Shown here: positions 7,747 through 16,037 of the stretch, in pieces
How the letters are laid out: every line of letters starts with the position of its first letter
Position numbering within the stretch: position 1 is the first letter of the stretch
NCBI GenBank assembly: GCA_015660995.1
Contig: JACTUC010000022.1
Location: forward strand, 1-64,000
Direction: 5' to 3'
DNA from: Candidatus Methanomethylicaceae archaeon
GTDB taxonomy: Archaea; Thermoproteota; Methanomethylicia; Methanomethylicales; Methanomethylicaceae
Length of the DNA stretch: 64,000 bases
The notes under the pieces: model-generated
Told to the model about the DNA's origin: nothing
What the model saw: the letters and a program-made list of their open reading frames with translations, nothing else
The model's database searches: none
Position numbers and translations under genes: made by a program

Positions 7747-10026
7747 ATGAATCCGCTTTATTATTTAATCCCATTAGTTTTATTCCTGCCAGGATGGTTA
7801 GCGTTAGCCAATTGGAAAAAAATAAATCTATCTGCTGTGGAATCGCTAGTCTTCGGTTGTTTATTATGGAATTTTCTATTCGTAAGCTTGAGCTATGTTT
7901 TTGGTATTTTTTCGAATTTAATCAATGAGTTTTTCGTTGCTTTTCTTGTGCTTGGCCTAATCATATCCATTGTCAGCATATACAACTTAATTGCCACAAA
8001 ATCCTTGTCTTTCAAGAAAATAGAATATACTAAATTAATATTCTCAAAATATTTCTATCTATTATGCTGTATACCCTTCGTAATTCTATTATTTTTGTTA
8101 ATTCTTGCTCATTCTACTTCAAGCGAGTATGACGCATTATTCTATTATTTGCCCCTTGCAAAATCCATTATTCTAACACACGGTTACCAATTGAACTATT
8201 TCCAACAAAATGCGCTCAGTACAACTACGTCTCCAGCAATACCATTAATGTATGCCCTTACAATCTTATTTTCACCAAATTTACTTTCAGCTGATCTTTT
8301 TCTAAGAACAATACCCATAATGTATACAATTCTGATTGCGTTGGTCGTTTTCCTTATAGGAAAAGAGATCTTAAAATCAAAAATATTATCGGCGCTAGCA
8401 GTAATTGTCTTTCTTCTCATACCCGCAACATTTTCCTTAGAGGCAAACTATTCGTTATATTTGGATCTGCCCTTCACATTATTTGTCTTTGCGTCTCTTT
8501 ATGCGCTGATAAAAGTCTATTCAAGTAAAGGGCGGCCAGTATGGCTGTTTCTCTTGTCAATGAGCATTTCTATGGCCATACTAACAAAAGATGTATCTTT
8601 TATGATCCTGCCAGCTTTACTTACAATTATAATAATCCCATTTTTACCTAAATTTAAGAGGTCATATCCACTTTTATTATTAGCTCTGTCATTATTGTTC
8701 GTCTCTACATATGAAACCCTTTTCATTAAAGACTTTTTAACTACGTCAGTGCCATCACAAATAATTCTTGAACAAGTACCAATACTTCTAGGCATTATTC
8801 TTTTTCTCGTTCTTTCCATGGGTATTAAAAACGAGAACTATACTTTTCCAAAAATAAAAGCAATATTCTTATTTCTATTACCTTTTATCCCAGTAATCAT
8901 CTTCTTAATAAGAAACCTCTTAATGTTCGGAGCAATTTCCAGCTCATTCCCGTTCGTCTCTAACAATGAAGCAAATTGCGCCTCGATAGTATTGTCCAAC
9001 TCCTTGGGTGGGAAGATCTTACCCCAAAATATTTTCGATGTAACAAAGTATGGTATACTCTTTTCTGACATACAATTGGGTGCTTTATTCTTTCTACCCT
9101 CAATTATTGGGATCATTATGGTGGCAAAAGACACACTTCAAAAAAGAAGCAAAGAATCGTTTATTTTACTTTCGTTTTTCCTTATTTTATTGGTCCTTTG
9201 GTCTCGCACCCTTCAATTCACATATTCAGGGTCAGAGGTTAGATATCTATTTTATTTTTCACCATTGTTTGCAATCTTCATAGTGAAAGGTGCCAGCTCT
9301 TTTTCAGCATATACTAAGGTATGCTCAACCTTCATCTCACGCTTTGTGGCATATCTTTTAATTATTTTATTTTTGCCTATGATCTATCTCATCATCAATG
9401 AGAATGTGAATATAACGAATATTGGTCCCGCCTTTCTATCGTTAGGAATCGCAGACTATGGCCTCATAGCCACCTTTTCTATTATCTTCCTAGCAATTTT
9501 TTATCTCAAATTACCAAAGAACTTAAAACTGAACAACAAACAAATCAAATTAATCATCGTGATAATCCTTACGTCACTTCTATTAATCGGAACTTCATCG
9601 ATATTATCTGGAGGTTTGCTTCACACTGAAACTTCCGTTAATTACGTTTATCCTGGATGGGAAAATAATCTTAATGAAGTCATTACCTATCTTAACCAAA
9701 ACAACAGTGCCAATTCAACAATAATTACATGTTACGCATTACCAATATCTTACTTTACTAATTATTCCATAATTGACTCTGAAAATCTTAATGGGGTTAT
9801 GACTCTGATACAGATAAACTCAAGCGATCCTCAGATGCTCAATAATACCCTTTTAGAATATAATGTTCAGTATTTACTCTATCCCAACTCTGGCAATAAT
9901 TACTTTGATCGATTTAATAACCTGAGTGCAAGTCTTCCTATATTAAATATAACCTATTTGAACAATTACCTAAAAATAATTCCTGTTAAAGAGTTTACTG
10001 ACTATACCCTTTACAAAATTCCCTAG
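7747..10026 (+). CDS. Polytopic GT-C-like glycosyltransferase
   Basis: 759 residues with more than a dozen hydrophobic helices and a soluble C-terminal domain of roughly 130 residues rich in Asn and Tyr, predicted outside the cell. The first large extracytoplasmic loop contains SSEYDALFYYLPLAK (about residues 125-139), an acidic motif in the position where GT-C enzymes (ArnT, PMT, GT39-type) carry the catalytic Asp/Glu. Such proteins use polyprenyl-phosphate sugars as donors and act on the outer face of the cytoplasmic membrane. The AglB WWDxG motif is absent, so it is not an oligosaccharyltransferase. A purine-rich AAAGGAAA lies before the ATG. Family assignment rests on topology and the acidic loop; acceptor unknown. 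Confidence 0.65.
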   Translation: MNPLYYLIPLVLFLPGWLALANWKKINLSAVESLVFGCLLWNFLFVSLSYVFGIFSNLINEFFVAFLVLGLIISIVSIYNLIATKSLSFKKIEYTKLIFSKYFYLLCCIPFVILLFLLILAHSTSSEYDALFYYLPLAKSIILTHGYQLNYFQQNALSTTTSPAIPLMYALTILFSPNLLSADLFLRTIPIMYTILIALVVFLIGKEILKSKILSALAVIVFLLIPATFSLEANYSLYLDLPFTLFVFASLYALIKVYSSKGRPVWLFLLSMSISMAILTKDVSFMILPALLTIIIIPFLPKFKRSYPLLLLALSLLFVSTYETLFIKDFLTTSVPSQIILEQVPILLGIILFLVLSMGIKNENYTFPKIKAIFLFLLPFIPVIIFLIRNLLMFGAISSSFPFVSNNEANCASIVLSNSLGGKILPQNIFDVTKYGILFSDIQLGALFFLPSIIGIIMVAKDTLQKRSKESFILLSFFLILLVLWSRTLQFTYSGSEVRYLFYFSPLFAIFIVKGASSFSAYTKVCSTFISRFVAYLLIILFLPMIYLIINENVNITNIGPAFLSLGIADYGLIATFSIIFLAIFYLKLPKNLKLNNKQIKLIIVIILTSLLLIGTSSILSGGLLHTETSVNYVYPGWENNLNEVITYLNQNNSANSTIITCYALPISYFTNYSIIDSENLNGVMTLIQINSSDPQMLNNTLLEYNVQYLLYPNSGNNYFDRFNNLSASLPILNITYLNNYLKIIPVKEFTDYTLYKIP

Positions 10027-10053
10027 TATCTGGTCTAAAGATAAAAATCCCTA

Positions 10054-10060
10054 TTTTTTT
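10054..10060 (+). terminator. T-run terminator after the GT-C gene
   Basis: Seven T residues about 28 bases after the stop codon at 10026, in an intergenic stretch before a gene on the other strand. Position and composition fit archaeal termination. Confidence 0.45.
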
Positions 10061-10096
10061 AGGTGTTTTCATGGATAAAGGCATTATACGAGCACA

Positions 10097-10126
10097 CTTT
10101 AAACATAGTTAAACACCCCTTGGGCA
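10097..10126 (+). repeat. Intergenic element, copy 1 (second copy at 45040)
   Basis: A 30-base stretch beginning CTTTAAAC and containing ACACCCCTT matches 45040-45069 at 24 of 30 positions by hand alignment. Both copies are intergenic and lie downstream of AT-rich glycan genes. Function unknown. Confidence 0.4.
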
Positions 10127-10201
10127 TCCCTCAAAAAACACTTTAGTCATGCTTGAAACACTAATAATTGCATGAATATTTTCAATTTTAATATTACAAT
10201 C

Positions 10202-11008
10202 CTAGAAATTATTTTGTCTAGCTTTAATCTGTCTCTTTAACCTAGACGTTAATTTGTTCATATCATACAAATATATTGGGTAAGCCAATGTGCACTGTTT
10301 ACAAATGACATCCCCGAAAAGGTATGCCCCCCTCTTTATTTTTTTATATTCTTTTGAGCTAACAATTTCATCATAAGTTTGAAATAAGAGGTTGCCGACC
10401 TTGTGCTTTAAAGAGAAGTCCATGCAACAGAGGTAAGTATCTCCGTTTGGCAAAACAATGAATCCTGAACTGCCATCCAATCTCTCACAGGTAACTGGTT
10501 GTTTCCATGACCATTTCTTTTCAGATCGTAACCCTGCTCTTTGATTGTTTGGAAAATTCTTATTCATAGTAACTAACGTAGTTACTTCCAGTTTAGTAAG
10601 TGCATCAGCTAAGACATCTTTGTATTCCTGTGTAATCGGTATCTTTGAAACGTTGTTGCTGTCAGGAAGGTGCAAATTAATGCTGTAAAAGGAAAGTTTG
10701 CTAAGGCGTTGGATGTCGTTTTGATTGAGACCGACTAGAGTCGTGAATAAAGATACTTGATATCCGACGCTGTACGCATATTCCACCATATCGACACATT
10801 GTGGATTAAGGAATGGTTCCGATGCACCAGAAAAGCATATTACAACATCTTTCGATATATTTCGAATTATCTTTGTGAAATTTTCAAATGACATTATCTT
10901 TTCGTTGCCTTTATACGCTTCAAGAAATTCCGCTTGGGGGCAATACTTATCGCATCGTATTGGGCATCCTATGATCGTTGTAATATCAAGGCTTCGATAT
11001 TTTGACAC
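10202..11008 (-). CDS. Radical SAM enzyme with SPASM-like C-terminus and CX3CX3C motif
   Basis: 268 residues. The N-terminal segment DITTIIGCPIRCDKYCPQ provides three cysteines for a [4Fe-4S] cluster, but the spacing is CX3CX3C rather than CX3CX2C; I checked the codons. CFSGASEPFLNP corresponds to the GGE-type SAM-binding strand, and the C-terminal part has a SPASM-like set of cysteines (CERLDG, GDTYLCCMDFSLKHKVGNL, CKQC) for auxiliary cluster(s). SPASM enzymes modify peptides or proteins or act as sugar dehydrogenases; placement among glycosyltransferases favours a sugar or surface-polymer modification, by inference. The GTG start at 11008 is preceded by AAGGAAG. The gene is opposite to its neighbours and separated from the methyltransferase by about 250 bases in which I see only AT-rich promoter-like sequence. 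Confidence 0.8.
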   Translation of the reverse strand: MSKYRSLDITTIIGCPIRCDKYCPQAEFLEAYKGNEKIMSFENFTKIIRNISKDVVICFSGASEPFLNPQCVDMVEYAYSVGYQVSLFTTLVGLNQNDIQRLSKLSFYSINLHLPDSNNVSKIPITQEYKDVLADALTKLEVTTLVTMNKNFPNNQRAGLRSEKKWSWKQPVTCERLDGSSGFIVLPNGDTYLCCMDFSLKHKVGNLLFQTYDEIVSSKEYKKIKRGAYLFGDVICKQCTLAYPIYLYDMNKLTSRLKRQIKARQNNF

Positions 11009-11254
11009 TGAACGTCTTCCTTAAGACTTGTTTCTATAATGGCATACTAAAGTTTTACGAAGTCGTTTTAGAATGACTAAGATAGTTTGGGTTGGGGTTT
11101 AAATTTTAACCCCCAAGCCAGTGCTCTATCTCATTCAATCAATCTATCATGTACTCTTACTCTCGTAAAACGCGCGCACTATGGCAACTCAGAAAAAAAT
11201 GTGCCCACACTACATTTTGACGTTTTACTTTTAGTTATTTTTATATTAAAACCT

Positions 11255-12310
11255 ATGACCATATTCTTTTTCAAGTGGAAAAGGGTGATTACACTTCGCC
11301 ATCCGCAAGGAACGGTAACCGTTGATGAACTAGTAAATGGTAAACGTCGAATACAAACTTACAATACCTTACAATTTACACCTCTTTCATCTTGCGAAAC
11401 ACTCTATCCTGTTGACCTAATCTCATTAATTTTGCAAACAAAAGGGCTTTCTTATTTATGCGACGAAATAGCACGCGATGAAGACCATTATTACGTGGAA
11501 GACCATTTGATGCTATCGATTTTGGCGTATATTTCCGAAGATGAATTTCGAAACAAGAAGATGTTGGATTTTGGCTGTGGTTCAGGATCTTCGACCATGA
11601 TATTGTCAAGGAGATTTCCACATACTGAAATTGTAGGCATTGACTTGGTGCACGATTTCATTAGGATTGCAGAAGCAAGAGCCAGATACTACAAGGTCGA
11701 AGACCGAGTTAGATTTCTCGTGGCATCAGACAGCACTATACTTCCAGAGAAAATGGAAAAATTCGATTTCATAGTTCTTAACGCCGTTTACGAACATTTG
11801 TTGCCCGATGAAAGAAAAAAAGTGTTGCAGCAGTTATGGAAAATCTTGGAACCCGGCGGCACGCTCTTCCTTAATGAAACACCCTATCGATTTTATCCTA
11901 TTGAAATTCACACTACCGGATTGCCTTTGATAAACTATTTGCCAGATAGAATGGCGTTTGCGATTGCCCGCAGATATTCTGAAAGTGTTACGATGGATGA
12001 GTCTTGGGCACACCTTCTCCGGCGTGGAATACGCGGTGCAACTGAACATGAGATACTTAGAACTATACGCGAAGGTTGCGGTAGACCCGTGCTATTATCG
12101 CCATCCCGATTAGGTTGCAAGAATAGGATAGACTTGTGGTATGTGCCACCTGAAACTGGTTCTCGTGTTTCAGGCAGTTTTATAGATTTTCAACTTGCTC
12201 ACAGAATTTATGAGAGTCATTTATTACGATACATACTGAAATGTTTTCTCAAAACTACTGGCATAGCCTTTGTTCATTCTATCACCTTGGCGATTCAAAA
12301 AGAATCCTGA
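11255..12310 (+). CDS. Class I SAM-dependent methyltransferase
   Basis: Contains the Rossmann SAM-binding motif MLDFGCGSGSSTMILS followed by the acidic end of strand two (EIVGIDL) and post-motifs FDFIVLNAVYEHLLPDE and LEPGGTLFLNE. This is a methyltransferase_11/25 fold; the substrate is probably a small molecule or glycan. The frame is open to a TTG at 11087, but the 56 residues before ATG 11255 are low-complexity and unlike the family, so MTIFFFKWKR is the likelier start. The C-terminal 120 residues after the catalytic domain (RYSESVTMDESWAHLLRRG) are an extra helical extension. A single gene between two minus-strand genes. Confidence 0.8.
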   Translation: MTIFFFKWKRVITLRHPQGTVTVDELVNGKRRIQTYNTLQFTPLSSCETLYPVDLISLILQTKGLSYLCDEIARDEDHYYVEDHLMLSILAYISEDEFRNKKMLDFGCGSGSSTMILSRRFPHTEIVGIDLVHDFIRIAEARARYYKVEDRVRFLVASDSTILPEKMEKFDFIVLNAVYEHLLPDERKKVLQQLWKILEPGGTLFLNETPYRFYPIEIHTTGLPLINYLPDRMAFAIARRYSESVTMDESWAHLLRRGIRGATEHEILRTIREGCGRPVLLSPSRLGCKNRIDLWYVPPETGSRVSGSFIDFQLAHRIYESHLLRYILKCFLKTTGIAFVHSITLAIQKES

Positions 12311-12397
12311 GCTCCTCGGTTTTCATAATTTTGGAAAATCAGGCAAAATACTTCTCAATAATTCTGGAAGATAGTGATTATCTCCAAATTGTCAGCT

Positions 12398-13402
12398 TTA
12401 TTTTGATATTAGTCTCTTTTTTACAATTTTTCTTATCGAGTCCCTTGGGGATGTAAAATTCTCCATTTTAAGAATCTTTTTTGCCTTGTCGACACTTACT
12501 TTGATGTTATTCTTTTCATTAGTGGAAAAAAGTAACGGTGAACCCTTATCGACAATCTCAATTTGAGGAGAAAGTCCGCCCAAACTGAGTTCTATGATCG
12601 TCTTTTGAACGATCTCTGCCAATTCAAAAACGGTTGTTGGCACAGGATAATACACGTTTATTATATTTGAAAGGATATCTCCAATTTCAACCGGCTTTTT
12701 GTTCAGAAGTATTTCTAGCAATCTCTCATAGGCTAAACAGATATCGCTTTCATCAACAAACAGCATTGGTCTGTGCATACTATGTCTGTAAGGCGTTATT
12801 GATTGATTATTTAACCCCCTCTCAATGAAAATGTTCGCAGCTGTTTCTTTTGGCATATCATTTCCTAGGACTGTGCCCATCCTGATTATGCCGAATTGCT
12901 TATCTGACATCTCGCTGTAAAACCGAACTATTGTCTCTTGGGCAATTTTAGACAACGAGTATAATCTAGCCCGCTCCTCGACCTTATCTGGCCTAAACCC
13001 AAATTCCTCATCTATTACTCCATTAAATTCCCGCTCTCCGATTGTATGCCAGGAGCCCGCCAAAATCATGCCCTTAAGATTGGGCAACTCGTTGACAGCT
13101 GCACAAACATTCTGGGTGCCAACAATATTTACCTCGTAGCCTAGACGCTTTTGCTCAATGATCTTCGGAATTTGAATTATAGCAGCATGAATAACAAAAG
13201 TACAATCATCCAAATTCTTTTTCAGAAGGCTGAGATCTCTAACGTCCAAATTGTAGAATTCAACTCCTTCGCCCAAGAAGCTCGAGGGCGAATTAACGTC
13301 GATGAGCTTGATATCATATTTTTTAGAGAGATATTCTGCTAGGATCTTTCCTACGTAACCGCTGCCGCCGGTAATTGCAATCTTCTCTCTGAAACCTATC
13401 AA
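12398..13402 (-). CDS. NAD-dependent epimerase/dehydratase (extended SDR)
   Basis: 334 residues with an N-terminal ITGGSGYVGKILAEYL Rossmann motif, LIDVNS (acidic residue binding the NAD ribose), HAAIIQIPK, and an intact catalytic YSLSK (YxxxK) in ARLYSLSKIAQE. Such enzymes epimerise, dehydrate or reduce NDP-sugars in the cytoplasm. The TTG start at 13402 is decided by GAGGT at 13409-13413 on the minus strand, 6 bases upstream. Convergent with the methyltransferase gene and divergent from the GT4 gene at 13577. Exact reaction not determinable. Confidence 0.8.
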   Translation of the reverse strand: MIGFREKIAITGGSGYVGKILAEYLSKKYDIKLIDVNSPSSFLGEGVEFYNLDVRDLSLLKKNLDDCTFVIHAAIIQIPKIIEQKRLGYEVNIVGTQNVCAAVNELPNLKGMILAGSWHTIGEREFNGVIDEEFGFRPDKVEERARLYSLSKIAQETIVRFYSEMSDKQFGIIRMGTVLGNDMPKETAANIFIERGLNNQSITPYRHSMHRPMLFVDESDICLAYERLLEILLNKKPVEIGDILSNIINVYYPVPTTVFELAEIVQKTIIELSLGGLSPQIEIVDKGSPLLFSTNEKNNIKVSVDKAKKILKMENFTSPRDSIRKIVKKRLISK

Positions 13403-13548
13403 TTTTTTACCTCAATAGTTGAATAGATTAAACACAAGATCTTATTATTGTTGTTACCTATGAAATAATATTTTTTTAACTATTCTGTGATTAGAATTTT
13501 AACATGTTTAACAGTCTGTAAGTAAAACATATTAACTCTAAAGATCGC

Positions 13549-13558
13549 TTTTATAATT
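13549..13558 (+). promoter_or_regulatory. TATA box for the 13577 GT4 gene
   Basis: TTTTATAATT is centred about 24 bases before the ATG at 13577. This is the spacing for an archaeal transcript that starts at or next to the start codon (leaderless). Confidence 0.5.
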
Positions 13559-13576
13559 GGTATCAAGGTTGACGCC

Positions 13577-14704
13577 ATGAGGATACTCCAGATAAGCCCG
13601 TATTTTCAGCCTTCTACTGGAGGATCAGAGTGGTACTGCCAACAGTTATCGAAGCGCCTCGCTAAGAGAGGTCACGAAGTTCACGTTCTAACTTCCCTGC
13701 TTGATAAAACTCTAAGCCCGGAGGAGGAAATGGATGGTTATTCTGTGCACCGCTTGCCCTGCTTTGCAAATGTATGGGATTGTAATCCTGCCACTTTTCT
13801 TCTTCACAGATTGGCCAAGATAAAGGCTGACGTGATGCACGCCCACTCGTACATCTTCTTCACCTCCAACCAGGTAGCTCTGGCAAAGAGATATACAAAA
13901 ATTCCCTTTGTCCTTCACCTCCACGGCGGAATTGACTTTACATCAAAAATTAATGATTTAACAACCCGTTTCAGGTTCAATGTCAAAGACAAGATTTATG
14001 ACCCGACTTTCGGGAAATGGACGGCCAGAAGCGCTGATTTGGTGGCATCGGTATCAAAAAGGGATCTAGAACTTGCAAAAAAGATGTGGGGACTAAACAA
14101 AGGCTTGTCCTGGGTACCCAACGCTGTTGATTTAAGTGATTTTCCCAAACAATCAAGTAATGAGGGCAACGACTTACTTAATATCGTCTTCATAGGACGG
14201 CTTGAACCGTGGAAAGGCATCAACACCTTTATAGAAGCCGCACAGCTCGTTGGGAAAAAATACAATGATGTGCGCTTCACAGTAATAGGTGACGGGAGTC
14301 TGAGTTCCTACGCCCATAATAACTCCATAAAAAAATACGTGGACTTTATTGGCAAGGTAAATCACTCGAGGATTCCCGAGCTTCTATCCAAAGCATCTAT
14401 GCTCGTGCTGCCTTCTTACATGGAGGGGCTCCCCACAGTATGCCTAGAGGCACTTGCGGCTCAAGTACCGGTCATTGCATCTAACGTCGGGGGGATCCCT
14501 GAGATTGTAATCGATGGCGAGACGGGCTTCCTTTTTCCACCGGGCGACTCCAGCTGTTGCGCTGACCGAATCATCCGAATCCTTTCGGACGATGGCCTCA
14601 GGAAGAAGTTGGGAAGTAACGGGCGGCAGCTTGTGGAAAAGTACTTCACTTGGGACAATGTGGTAGAAAGAACTGAGAGAGTATACGAATCAGTTCTTGC
14701 GTAA
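13577..14704 (+). CDS. GT4-family glycosyltransferase
   Basis: 375 residues and very typical of GT4: the N-terminal MRILQISPYFQPSTGGSEWY glycine loop, HAHSYIFFTSNQ, the hinge WVPNAVDLSDFP, IVFIGRLEPWKGINTFI, VIGDGS, VDFIGKV, and PSYMEGLPTVCLEALAAQVPVIAS with the paired glutamates. It would add a hexose-type sugar to a growing glycan on the cytoplasmic side. Higher GC than the two GT4 genes at 5346-7654. Transcribed alone from a TATA box at 13549 and ended by a T8 run at 14705. Confidence 0.9.
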   Translation: MRILQISPYFQPSTGGSEWYCQQLSKRLAKRGHEVHVLTSLLDKTLSPEEEMDGYSVHRLPCFANVWDCNPATFLLHRLAKIKADVMHAHSYIFFTSNQVALAKRYTKIPFVLHLHGGIDFTSKINDLTTRFRFNVKDKIYDPTFGKWTARSADLVASVSKRDLELAKKMWGLNKGLSWVPNAVDLSDFPKQSSNEGNDLLNIVFIGRLEPWKGINTFIEAAQLVGKKYNDVRFTVIGDGSLSSYAHNNSIKKYVDFIGKVNHSRIPELLSKASMLVLPSYMEGLPTVCLEALAAQVPVIASNVGGIPEIVIDGETGFLFPPGDSSCCADRIIRILSDDGLRKKLGSNGRQLVEKYFTWDNVVERTERVYESVLA

Positions 14705-14712
14705 TTTTTTTT
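14705..14712 (+). terminator. T-run terminator after the GT4 gene
   Basis: Eight T residues start at the base after the stop codon of the 13577-14704 gene. Confidence 0.5.
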
Positions 14713-14805
14713 GTGCTTGTCCCTGTAATCGATGGAAAAATAGAAATCGATTTATGATAAAGCTAAATTACGTCTTTGTAGAAAAGTCAAACGTAGCAGT
14801 AACTA

Positions 14806-15204
14806 GTGAGAGATTTGAAGACTCGTGGCCTTATCCTTGGGATATCCCTTATGGGACTTGGGGCTATTGGCTGGGTGATGGGGTTCGTCTTTTCTGGTGA
14901 TTATTACCTTTCAACGGGGCACATTGTGCTACATTATCTGGGACATCTCGCCCTTGGGATAGGCCCATCTGTAATAATTCTTGGGGCGGTTCTGTTTTTT
15001 GCCTTTTTTGTCGAGGGCTATTACCATAAGCCAGTTCCACCCGCAGATCTGCGCCCAGGCATATACCCGGTAGCAGAACAACCTCCCAACAAAAAATGTC
15101 CAAATTGCGGCACCCAAAATCCCGTAGACGCTGTATTTTGTCTTAAATGTGGTCAACAATTTTCAGAATTGATGGATGATAAGAACCTGAAAGAGGGCTT
15201 TTGA
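14806..15204 (+). CDS. Two-helix membrane protein with C-terminal zinc ribbon
   Basis: 132 residues: two transmembrane helices (about 8-30 and 45-68), a proline-rich linker ([12 protein letters not shown]), then [19 protein letters not shown], a CX2C-X10-CX2C zinc ribbon predicted in the cytoplasm. Such small ribbon-tailed membrane proteins are common in archaea and have no assigned function. The GTG at 14806 is the first start in frame; a TTG four codons later is an alternative. Followed by a dyad and T-run. Confidence 0.65.
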   Translation: MRDLKTRGLILGISLMGLGAIGWVMGFVFSGDYYLSTGHIVLHYLGHLALGIGPSVIILGAVLFFAFFVEGYYHKPVPPADLRPGIYPVAEQPPNKKCPNCGTQNPVDAVFCLKCGQQFSELMDDKNLKEGF

Positions 15205-15266
15205 ACCACGTAGCTCACCGATTTGGGAATTTTTTGATAATGGCAATTGATCGGGCACGATCGGCT

Positions 15267-15302
15267 GCTGATCAAGTGAAAGTTGCCTGATCAGCGGGTT
15301 TT
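15267..15302 (+). terminator. Inverted repeat with short T-run
   Basis: GCTGATCA (15267-15274) and TGATCAGC (15288-15295) form a perfect 8-bp inverted repeat with a 13-base loop, followed by GGGTTTT. A smaller dyad, GATCG-GGCA-CGATC, lies just upstream (15249-15262). This could terminate the zinc-ribbon gene, or be an operator for the next gene. Confidence 0.4.
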
Positions 15303-15337
15303 AGAGCTAGAATAAAATGGCGACGCGTCCGAGCATA

Positions 15338-15345
15338 TTTTAAAT
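15338..15345 (+). promoter_or_regulatory. TATA box for the DUF457-like gene
   Basis: TTTAAATA is centred about 27 bases before ATG 15369. This supports ATG 15369 over the GTG at 15357 and a leaderless transcript. Confidence 0.5.
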
Positions 15346-15368
15346 ACCATCTCTGCGTGTTGAAAAGT

Positions 15369-15746
15369 ATGCCCATAGTCTTGACCCATCTTCTTTCCGG
15401 GATTATCGTTGTTGGCGTGCTGGCCTTGGCATACCCAAAGAAGCTTTCAAACCCCTTCGTTTTTGTCGTGATGGCAGGCCTCTTCACGCTCCCGGATCTC
15501 GATCATCTGGCATTCTGGCAGCCTTCAATGGTCAACAAGATCCTTCCTACGTCCTTCTGGGACCTGTTTACGGGAATGTTTGTTCCGCGCCCCCCGCTTC
15601 TTCTCCACAACTGGATCTTCCCGGCGATTTTTGCCCTAGCCGCCATAGTCGCCTACAGATACCGTTGGAACAAATGGGGCTACATTGCCATCCTCTCCAT
15701 TGCATGGGCTACACACCTGCTACTTGATGGTGTCATGCTATTCTGA
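15369..15746 (+). CDS. DUF457/YdjM-like membrane metal-dependent hydrolase
   Basis: 125 residues with three or four hydrophobic helices and the conserved polar set of the DUF457 (YdjM/LexA-binding membrane hydrolase) family: an N-terminal histidine in LTHLLSG, LFTLPDLDHLAFW, LLHNWIF and a C-terminal THLLLDG. These His/Asp residues are thought to bind a metal at the membrane interface; relatives act on lipids or are induced by DNA damage. The protein is shorter than most family members. The role here is unknown. Confidence 0.7.
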   Translation: MPIVLTHLLSGIIVVGVLALAYPKKLSNPFVFVVMAGLFTLPDLDHLAFWQPSMVNKILPTSFWDLFTGMFVPRPPLLLHNWIFPAIFALAAIVAYRYRWNKWGYIAILSIAWATHLLLDGVMLF

Positions 15747-16037
15747 ATCGGCTTTCAATCTATTCCTGACCCTTTTCATCATCAAATTGTACATAAAACG
15801 CCCTGTCTAAGTGGTCTACTGTTAAACAGAAGTTCAAATGAACAAACACTTGTCCTAAATATAATATGGATAGTTCAAACAATTTAAGCTCCTGTTAGCA
15901 ACATTAAAGTTAGCAGTTACTAAAAAACAGAATGAAAATATAATCATTATCTTTGAAAATTATAATCCTGACACAATCATTATATTACTAAGTTTACAAA
16001 ATGGCACTCAGTGAATTTATAGAGAGGGAAATATCAT

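Noticed and set aside
15298-15312. GTTTTAGAGCTAGAA is identical to the first 15 bases of the common engineered Cas9 guide-RNA scaffold.
   Set aside because: The match ends after 15 bases, with no anti-repeat, tracrRNA stem loops, CRISPR repeats or cas gene nearby. It lies between a dyad and a TATA box, so is taken as chance.
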